A DNA stretch of 5,048 bases from an uncultured Bacillota bacterium. Its GTDB lineage: Bacteria > Bacillota > Clostridia > Caldicoprobacterales > UBA3941. The notes below the pieces were generated by a model that was not told the origin of the DNA, ran no database searches, and worked only from the letters and a program-made list of their open reading frames with translations. This document shows positions 1-5,048 of the stretch, piece by piece. Made by a program: the position numbers and the translations under genes. Location: contig CALGOY010000254.1 in the NCBI GenBank assembly GCA_937960725.1, positions 1 to 5,048 of the forward strand. Direction: 5' to 3'. Positions within the stretch are counted from its first letter, which is position 1. Each line of letters begins with the position of its first letter.

Positions 1-26
1 ACAATAAACTACACCTACTAATACGA

Positions 27-66
27 AGAGGTTCGGAAAAGGCTTTTATCCTTTCTCCGAACCTCT
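27..66 (-). terminator. Probable trpS terminator hairpin
   Basis: On the minus strand, about 37 nt after the trpS stop, an 11-bp arm (AGAGGTTCGGA, 66-56) and a 5-bp arm (AAAGG, 54-50), separated by one bulged G (55), pair with CCTTT (42-38) and TCCGAACCTCT (37-27) around the 7-nt loop ATAAAAG. This 16-bp stem sits where a trpS terminator is expected. The tract after it on the minus strand (TCGTATTAG) is poor in T. The plus-strand exit (ATTTATAT) is slightly richer, so the hairpin may also serve a convergent gene to the left. The structure is certain; its use as a terminator is inferred. Confidence 0.55.
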
Positions 67-68
67 AT

Positions 69-96
69 TTATATACTGCTTCTTATATACTGCTCC
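69..96. repeat. 14-bp tandem duplication downstream of trpS
   Basis: TTATATACTGCT occurs twice with a 14-bp period (69-80 and 83-94), between the trpS stop codon and its downstream hairpin. It is a short tandem duplication in untranslated sequence. No function is visible. Confidence 0.7.
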
Positions 97-102
97 CACT
101 TT

Positions 103-1128
<1,026 letters not shown>

Positions 1129-1179
1129 TTATGTTTAACATATGTAATGATAAGCCTACATTTTTATTTTGCACTCATA

Positions 1180-1208
1180 ATTATATCTAAAACAGCGTAT
1201 ATATGCAA
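1180..1208 (-). promoter_or_regulatory. trpS promoter, sigma-A type
   Basis: On the minus strand a consensus -10 TATAAT (1185-1180) follows a weak -35 TTGCAT (1208-1203; only TTG matches) with a 17-bp spacer. The whole element lies after the stop codon of the upstream glycosylase gene. Transcription would start near 1173 and give a leader of about 63 nt before ATG 1110. That is far too short for a T-box riboswitch, and no terminator-antiterminator pair is visible. trpS therefore appears to be transcribed on its own from this site, possibly with read-through from upstream. Confidence 0.65.
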
Positions 1209-1219
1209 GTATGCCGTAT

Positions 1220-1843
1220 TTATATATATTTGCCGTTTAGATATTCCCTTAAAGCCCGCAAATCCTTTAGGTATGTATCTTTCAAACCCTTGCGGTATAT
1301 GACGCTGGCCGGATGGTATAGAGGGAACAGAATAGTTGCAAAACCGCTTTCCCCAACTTGGATATTCATAGGAGTACCGTGTACCTGCCCGATGGTCTTG
1401 CTCCTGTCGTTAGTTATGGCCTGAAGGGCCACATTCCCAAGGCTGACTACCACCATGGGCTTTATAATCTCAATTTCCTTATACAGCCAGCCGCGGCTCA
1501 GTTCAATCTCTTCCCGGGTGGGAGGGCGATTGGATGTCCTTCCCGTTTTCTCATTCAGCTTAAAAGGCCTAAACTTAACTACATTGGTTATGTACAAATC
1601 CTCCCGCTCCAGGCCCACCACCTGCAGGAACTCATCCAGATTTTTCCCTGCTTGGCCTACAAAGGGTCGCCGCTGGAGCGTTTCCTGCTTGCCCGGAGCT
1701 TCCCCGACTAAAAGCAGCCTAGCATTGGGATTTCCCTCGCCAAATACTAAAATTTTTTTATCCGGCCTATATAGCTCATCGAAAAACTTTGTACATTCCT
1801 GCTTAAGCTTTTCCAGTTGTTTCTCTTTCGACTGCTTAACCAC
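1220..1843 (-). CDS. Uracil-DNA glycosylase superfamily protein, divergent family 4 type without Fe-S cysteines
   Basis: The expected activity is removal of uracil from DNA in base-excision repair; substrate and activity of this variant are inferred. The 207-aa product has the superfamily layout: FGEGNPNA entry strand (34-41), motif A GEAPGKQE (47-54), GRPFVG-like RRPFVGQAGKNLDEFL (58-73), TNVVKFRP (86-93) with the conserved Asn 87, VVVSLGNVAL (131-140), VHG (154-156), and the catalytic-loop LYHPAS (175-180) with His 177. In canonical family 4 enzymes four Cys bind a [4Fe-4S] cluster. Here only Cys17 remains, and it is the sole Cys in the protein: Phe20, Phe91 and Ser116 occupy the other ligand positions. 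The loop between positions 91 and 116 is nine residues longer than in the neighbouring paralogue. The start is GTG, set by AAAGGAG seven nt upstream; an ATG at 1848 is out of frame and too close to that site. I recall similar cysteine-free proteins in other anaerobic Firmicutes, so this is probably a stable lineage rather than a decaying gene. Confidence 0.88.
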   Translation of the reverse strand: MVKQSKEKQLEKLKQECTKFFDELYRPDKKILVFGEGNPNARLLLVGEAPGKQETLQRRPFVGQAGKNLDEFLQVVGLEREDLYITNVVKFRPFKLNEKTGRTSNRPPTREEIELSRGWLYKEIEIIKPMVVVSLGNVALQAITNDRSKTIGQVHGTPMNIQVGESGFATILFPLYHPASVIYRKGLKDTYLKDLRALREYLNGKYI

Positions 1844-1850
1844 AGCATTA

Positions 1851-1857
1851 CTCCTTT
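1851..1857 (-). promoter_or_regulatory. Ribosome binding site of the divergent glycosylase
   Basis: AAAGGAG on the minus strand lies 7 nt before GTG 1843, which is ideal spacing. An ATG at 1848-1846 between the two is out of frame and only 2 nt from the site. This fixes the GTG as the start. Confidence 0.85.
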
Positions 1858-1893
1858 GCTTTATATCCTCTGCATTCTCTTTCTATCCATTCC

Positions 1894-1922
1894 ATCCGCT
1901 GTTTTTAATCCGCTTTATCCGC
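1894..1922. repeat. Three ATCCGC copies in the gap between the glycosylase genes
   Basis: ATCCGC (GCGGAT on the coding strand) occurs at 1894-1899, 1908-1913 and 1917-1922, separated by 8 and 3 bp. It lies about 50-80 nt upstream of the divergent glycosylase start, in the transcribed-strand leader. On the minus strand the tract is purine-rich. It could be a protein-binding or RNA element, or chance. No hairpin or good promoter is visible in this 201-bp gap, so the two glycosylase genes may be cotranscribed. Confidence 0.45.
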
Positions 1923-2044
1923 TAGCTTCATATTAACTCTAGCTTCTTAATAGCTTTTGGATAGAAGAATCAAACAGCCTTCCCATTGCCGCTTCGCATA
2001 GCTGCAGCAACTTTTAGAGCAGGCTTTTAGAATAGTCTTTCAGA

Positions 2045-2647
2045 TTATTCCCCTGGGTATACTCCCAATTCCTTCATCTTATCCCGGATGCTCTTAAAAT
2101 CCTCCCATGCCTCATATTTTTTAGCAGGATCTCTAAGCAGGGCTGCAGGGTGATATGTAGCCATAAGCCAATAGCCCTTTCTCTCAATCCACTGTCCCCG
2201 AACCCTGGTAATCCTAGCCTTGGAATCTATTATATATCTAAGGGCAGTAGCGCCTAAACATACGATAATTCTCGGCTTTATCAGATAAACCTGCCTTCTA
2301 AGGTATGGAAGGCAAGATAGGGCTTCTTGCTCTTTGGGCTCCCTATTGCCTGGAGGGCGGCACTTAACGATATTGGCAATATACACATCCTCCCGCTTTA
2401 TGCCGATAGCGGCTATCATCTTATCCAGAAGCTGCCCAGCAGCTCCGACAAAAGGCCTGCCCGACAAATCCTCGTCCCGCCCCGGCCCTTCGCCAACAAA
2501 CATCAAAGAAGCCTTCCGGTTTCCTTCTCCCGGTACCACATTAGTTCTATACCGGGATAGAGGACATCTCCTACATCTCTGTACTGCGTTAAAAAGCTCG
2601 TCCCATCTTCTTCTAGTGATATCATCTGTTAAATTGCTCATAATCAA
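2045..2647 (-). CDS. Family 4 (type 4) uracil-DNA glycosylase with [4Fe-4S] cluster
   Basis: This enzyme excises uracil from DNA (from cytosine deamination or dUTP misincorporation), leaving an abasic site for base-excision repair. The 200-aa length is typical. All four cluster ligands are present: Cys25 and Cys28 (CRRC), Cys96 (NIVKCRPPGNR) and Cys112 (LSCLPYLRRQ). Other family motifs follow in order: VPGEGN (38-43), motif A GEGPGRDED (52-60), GRPFVGAAGQLLDKMI (63-78), ANIVK with conserved Asn92, the strand IIVCLGATAL, ITRVRGQW, and YHPAALLR with His166. The protein closely resembles clostridial and Thermus UDGa enzymes. Two starts two codons apart are possible: TTG 2647 (AGG of AAGTAGG 6 nt upstream) or ATG 2641 (12 nt). 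Spacing favours TTG and codon preference favours ATG. A promoter-like pair lies at 2719-2747. The divergent paralogue follows 201 bp downstream on the same strand. Confidence 0.95.
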   Translation of the reverse strand: MIMSNLTDDITRRRWDELFNAVQRCRRCPLSRYRTNVVPGEGNRKASLMFVGEGPGRDEDLSGRPFVGAAGQLLDKMIAAIGIKREDVYIANIVKCRPPGNREPKEQEALSCLPYLRRQVYLIKPRIIVCLGATALRYIIDSKARITRVRGQWIERKGYWLMATYHPAALLRDPAKKYEAWEDFKSIRDKMKELGVYPGE

Positions 2648-2701
2648 CCAAACCCTACTTTGATTTATTTTTAACCAAAAAAGCTCAGAATTTCACTACA
2701 T

Positions 2702-2731
2702 TTGACAATCTATAAATAATTTTACTATATC
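2702..2731 (+). promoter_or_regulatory. Possible plus-strand promoter facing the small reading frame
   Basis: A perfect consensus -35 TTGACA (2702-2707) is followed after 18 bp by TATATC (2726-2731; four of six -10 bases). TACTAT at 15 bp is a poorer alternative. It points towards 2849-2983, the only plus-strand frame of interest in this gap, and shares bases with the opposing promoter on the minus strand. The -35 is good; the -10 and any transcription are uncertain. Confidence 0.4.
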
Positions 2732-2747
2732 GATTGTATTCCTTCAA
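2719..2747 (-). promoter_or_regulatory. Probable promoter of the Fe-S glycosylase gene
   Basis: On the minus strand TTGAAG (2747-2742; four of six) and TAAAAT (2724-2719; five of six) are separated by exactly 17 bp. Transcription would start near 2712, giving a leader of about 65-70 nt before the glycosylase start. The strong nifJ terminator upstream makes a separate promoter here necessary, which supports the call. Confidence 0.5.
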
Positions 2748-2848
2748 GCTACTGCAATCAGATTATTATTATACCCTTCGCTGCTGGAAGCAGCTGCAAA
2801 AGCGGCAAATACCCCGGGCCTTTGGCAATCCTTTAACAATAATATGAG

Positions 2849-2983
2849 ATGACCGTCCCTAAAGAGAAATCTAAGCTTTACAATCTACTATCCCAACACC
2901 ATTTAGATGAAGGCTGCAGCCTATACGATACCGTCATGAATGCTATCGGCAAAAACTTAGGAAGATACTATGAGCTGGCATAA
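2849..2983 (+). CDS. Possible small protein or gene remnant, 44 codons, unknown
   Basis: I do not recognise this product. The frame begins MTVPKEKSKLYNLLSQ and ends AIGKNLGRYYELA; it is hydrophilic, without a membrane segment or signal peptide, and has one Cys (residue 23). In favour of a real gene: protein-like composition, a consensus -35 upstream on the same strand, and a stop codon 23 nt before a palindromic hairpin whose plus-strand side ends in TTTTAC and could act as a terminator. Against: no convincing ribosome binding site. Its ATG overlaps, as ATGA, the stop of a preceding 48-codon open frame (2706-2852) that lacks a normal start codon. That overlap fits translational coupling, but it equally fits a frameshift in a decayed gene of which this is the C-terminal end. 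Confidence 0.3.
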   Translation: MTVPKEKSKLYNLLSQHHLDEGCSLYDTVMNAIGKNLGRYYELA

Positions 2984-3000
2984 GATATAAAGCCAAATCG

Positions 3001-3036
3001 TAAAACAAAACGGCATAGTGTACACTATGCCGTTTT
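3001..3036 (-). terminator. nifJ: nifJ rho-independent terminator, perfect palindrome
   Basis: Two 14-nt arms, AAAACGGCATAGTG (3007-3020) and CACTATGCCGTTTT (3023-3036), flank a central TA, making a perfect 30-bp palindrome. In RNA this folds as a 13-bp stem with a GUAC loop. On the minus strand it begins 11 nt after the nifJ stop and exits into TTTTGTTTTA, a classic terminator. On the plus strand it exits into TTTTAC, so it may also stop transcription arriving from 2849-2983. Confidence 0.9.
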
Positions 3037-3047
3037 ACTGCCGGTAG

Positions 3048-5048
3048 CTAAATTAGCCCCTCAGCCATTTTCTTGTATATCTCATATCTTTCTTTTGCAT
3101 CCTGCTCGGCCTTAGCAAATAGCTCTTCAGCTTCTTCAGGGAAGGTCTTCATAAGCGCAGTGTAACGAACCTCGCTCATGAGGAAATCTCTGAATGAAGC
3201 TGTAGGCTCTTTGGAGTCCAGGATGAATGGATTCTTGCCTTCTTTGGCCAGCTCAGGATTGTATCTATATAGATGCCAGTATCCAGCTTCTACAGCCCTC
3301 TTCTGCTGAGCCTGGGACTGACCCATTCCGCCTCGGATACCGTGGTTAATACATGGAGCATAGGCGATTATCAAGGATGGACCCTTGTAGGCTTCTGCTT
3401 CTCGTATTGCTTTCAAGAACTGGTTCATGTCTGCACCCATAGCTACCTGCGCAACGTAGACATAGCCGTATGTCATAGCGATTCGGCCTAGGTCTTTCTT
3501 CCTGGTTCTCTTACCAGAAGCTGCGAATTTCGCTACAGCTGCCGTAGGAGTAGCTTTGGATGACTGACCACCGGTGTTGGAGTAAACCTCTGTATCGAAT
3601 ACGAGAACGTTTACATCCTCGCCGGAAGCCAATACATGATCCAGTCCGCCGAAGCCGATGTCGTATGCCCATCCGTCTCCACCTACGATCCACTGGGATC
3701 TCTTAACCAGGTAGTCTTTCCTGTCGGCTATTTCCTTGATGGGCTTCAGGTTCAGCAGATCTCCCTCTAAGAAGGGCATTATCTTATCTGCTGCAGCTCT
3801 TGAGCCTTCTCCGTCATCTCTAGCCTCGATCCACTCGTTGAACGCCTGCTTCAGCTCTTCAGGAATATCTAGCTCTAACGCTTCCTTCATGGATTCCTCA
3901 ATCTTATCCCTCAAGTGCTCAACAGCAGTGTTCATTCCAAATCCGAATTCTGCGTTGTCTTCGAACAAGGAGTTTGCCCAAGCCGGTCCTCTACCCTCAG
4001 CGTTTACAGTGTATGGAGTAGATGGAGCACTAGCACCCCAGATTGAAGAACAACCTGTAGCGTTGGCAATCACCATGCGATCTCCAAACAGCTGGGTAAT
4101 TACCTTCATGTATGGAGTCTCTCCACAGCCAGCGCAAGCACCAGAGAACTCAAGTAGAGGCTGAGCAAACTGGCTTCCTTTAACGGTAGTCTTAGGCATC
4201 AGCTTGTCTTTAACAGTAACTGTCATTGCAAATTCCCAGTTGGGAACTTCTTTCTCTGTCTGAGTTTCTAGAGGCTTCATAACTAGAGCCTTTTCCTTAG
4301 CAGGACAGATGTCTACACAGTTTCCACAGCCTGTGCAGTCTAATGGACTAACCTGTATGCGGTATGTCAAGCCAGCCAGTGCTTTACCGATAGCTTTCTT
4401 AGTCTCGAAAGTCTCAGGAGCTCTCTTCTGCTCTTCCTCATCCAGGAGGAATGGCCTAATAGCTGCATGAGGACATACGAAAGCACACTGGTTACACTGG
4501 ATACAGTTATCTATCTGCCACTCTGGAACGTTAACCGCAATACCTCTCTTCTCGTATTGGGCTGTTCCTGGAGGGAATGTACCGTCTTCCATGCCAACGA
4601 ATGCACTTACAGGTAGTTTGTCTCCTTGCTGGCTGTTCATTGGCTCTGCAATCTTCTCTATGAATTCAGGTACTTCTTTTACTTCCTCAACTGCTTCATC
4701 TTCTGCATCTGCCCATGAAGCTGGTACATCTATCTTCACAAGGGAGTCAAGTCCCCTATCTACAGCTTCATAGTTCATCTGAACAACTTTGTCGCCCTTT
4801 CGGCCGTAAGTTGTCTTAATAGCTTCTTTCATGTACTTAACTGCATCGTCGATTGGAATAACATTTGCTAGCTTGAAGAATGCAGCCTGCATTATCATGT
4901 TAATCCTATTGCCTAGTCCGATTTCTGCTGCAATATCAACTGCGTTTACAGTATAGAAGTTGATATTTTTCCTAGCCAGATATCTCTTAACCTTTGCAGG
5001 TAGTTTTTTCTCCAGCTCTTCAGGCTTCCAGATACAGTTCAGAAGGAA
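3048..5048 (-). CDS. nifJ: Pyruvate:ferredoxin (flavodoxin) oxidoreductase, C-terminal part, cut by window edge
   Basis: This cytoplasmic enzyme oxidises pyruvate with CoA to acetyl-CoA and CO2 and reduces ferredoxin, the central catabolic step of many anaerobes. The frame is open to the right edge, so these 666 residues are the C-terminal end of a protein usually near 1,170-1,180 aa. Met51 (4898) is internal: the 50 residues before it continue the family sequence. Seen in order: the end of the gamma-like domain (1-100); the EKR domain with PGTAQYEKRGIAVNVPEW; two ferredoxin-type [4Fe-4S] motifs CxxCxxCxxxCP (Cys 182/185/188/192 and 238/241/244/248); then the thiamine-diphosphate domain with the proximal-cluster ligands CAGC (305/308), Cys333 (ATGCSS) and Cys565 (YAPCINHG), and the cofactor motif GDGW (457-460) to Asn491 (YSNTGGQ). 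It ends at the short clostridial C-terminus, without the extra domain VII of the Desulfovibrio africanus enzyme. All expected ligands are intact. A strong terminator follows 11 nt downstream. Confidence 0.97.
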   Translation of the reverse strand, partial: FLLNCIWKPEELEKKLPAKVKRYLARKNINFYTVNAVDIAAEIGLGNRINMIMQAAFFKLANVIPIDDAVKYMKEAIKTTYGRKGDKVVQMNYEAVDRGLDSLVKIDVPASWADAEDEAVEEVKEVPEFIEKIAEPMNSQQGDKLPVSAFVGMEDGTFPPGTAQYEKRGIAVNVPEWQIDNCIQCNQCAFVCPHAAIRPFLLDEEEQKRAPETFETKKAIGKALAGLTYRIQVSPLDCTGCGNCVDICPAKEKALVMKPLETQTEKEVPNWEFAMTVTVKDKLMPKTTVKGSQFAQPLLEFSGACAGCGETPYMKVITQLFGDRMVIANATGCSSIWGASAPSTPYTVNAEGRGPAWANSLFEDNAEFGFGMNTAVEHLRDKIEESMKEALELDIPEELKQAFNEWIEARDDGEGSRAAADKIMPFLEGDLLNLKPIKEIADRKDYLVKRSQWIVGGDGWAYDIGFGGLDHVLASGEDVNVLVFDTEVYSNTGGQSSKATPTAAVAKFAASGKRTRKKDLGRIAMTYGYVYVAQVAMGADMNQFLKAIREAEAYKGPSLIIAYAPCINHGIRGGMGQSQAQQKRAVEAGYWHLYRYNPELAKEGKNPFILDSKEPTASFRDFLMSEVRYTALMKTFPEEAEELFAKAEQDAKERYEIYKKMAEGLI

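Larger units (their letters stand above)
2648..3047. other. 400-bp gap between nifJ and the Fe-S glycosylase gene
   Basis: No gene of recognisable family is seen here on either strand. From left to right the gap holds the leader of the glycosylase gene, two overlapping opposed promoter-like sequences (2702-2747), a small hairpin with 6-bp arms GCTGCT and AGCAGC (2780-2794), a 44-codon plus-strand reading frame (2849-2983), and the nifJ terminator (3007-3036). The rest is AT-rich sequence in which I see nothing. No tRNA, riboswitch or insertion-sequence end is apparent. Confidence 0.6.

Noticed and set aside
1846..1848. ATG between the ribosome binding site and the GTG of the divergent glycosylase
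   Set aside because: It is out of frame with the conserved protein and only 2 nt from AAAGGAG, too close for initiation.
1455..1925. A 156-codon plus-strand open frame over the divergent glycosylase
   Set aside because: It is Ser- and Phe-rich, antisense to a conserved gene, and has no recognisable domain. It is explained by the reverse-strand codon pattern.
1947..1973. Possible minus-strand promoter TTGATT / TATTAA before the divergent glycosylase
   Set aside because: The spacer is only 15 bp and both hexamers are four of six matches, so it is not distinguishable from chance in AT-rich sequence.
1985..2010. Possible terminator hairpin after the Fe-S glycosylase (arms TTGCTGC and GCGGCAA on the minus strand)
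   Set aside because: The stem is 7 bp with a G-U pair and an 11-nt loop, and no T-run follows directly, so it is too weak to call.
2780..2794. Hairpin GCTGCT-GGA-AGCAGC
   Set aside because: The 6-bp arms are perfect but the loop is only 3 nt and no T-run follows on either strand. It was noted as structure only.
3736..4164. A 142-codon plus-strand open frame inside nifJ
   Set aside because: It is antisense to the conserved thiamine-binding domain and has Ser-rich, unstructured composition typical of a shadow frame.
3048..4898. A complete 616-residue PFOR-like protein starting at the ATG at 4898
   Set aside because: The frame stays open to the window edge, and the 50 upstream residues (ending AVDIAAEIGLGNRIN) continue the PFOR sequence. 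The ATG is internal and the gene is simply cut by the window.

Overview
The window looks like a stretch of a bacterial chromosome from an anaerobic, probably clostridial, Firmicute. Four points suggest this: TrpS is very close in sequence to the Bacillus/Geobacillus type; there are strong AAAGGAG-type ribosome binding sites; Arg codons are often AGA/AGG; and there is a large single-chain pyruvate:ferredoxin oxidoreductase (PFOR) of clostridial type. Family 4 uracil-DNA glycosylases are common in thermophiles and anaerobes, so a thermophilic lifestyle is possible but not shown. The genus cannot be named from the sequence alone.

All four recognisable genes lie on the minus strand. In transcription order, right to left: the C-terminal 666 codons of nifJ (PFOR), cut by the right edge, ending at 3048 and followed by a perfect 30-bp palindromic terminator at 3007-3036; a 400-bp stretch without a recognised gene (2648-3047); a canonical Fe-S family 4 uracil-DNA glycosylase (2045-2647); a 201-bp gap; a second, divergent uracil-DNA glycosylase (1220-1843) that has lost the Fe-S cysteines; and trpS (103-1110) behind its own promoter (-10 TATAAT, 17-bp spacer). 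A bulged 16-bp hairpin at 27-66 follows trpS.

The genes do not form one pathway. nifJ is central carbon and energy metabolism, trpS is translation, and the two glycosylases are base-excision repair of uracil in DNA. The most interesting coding feature is the glycosylase pair. One copy keeps all four cluster ligands. The other has a single cysteine in the whole protein and a nine-residue insertion in the loop between the third and fourth ligand positions, so the two probably have different roles.

The 2648-3047 region is not empty. It holds two promoter-like sequences on opposite strands that overlap physically (2702-2747), one facing the Fe-S glycosylase and one facing a 44-codon plus-strand reading frame (2849-2983). 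That small frame starts in an ATGA overlap with the stop of a preceding open frame and ends just before the palindromic terminator, which could stop transcription from both sides. It may be an unannotated small gene or the remains of a frameshifted one; I do not recognise its product.
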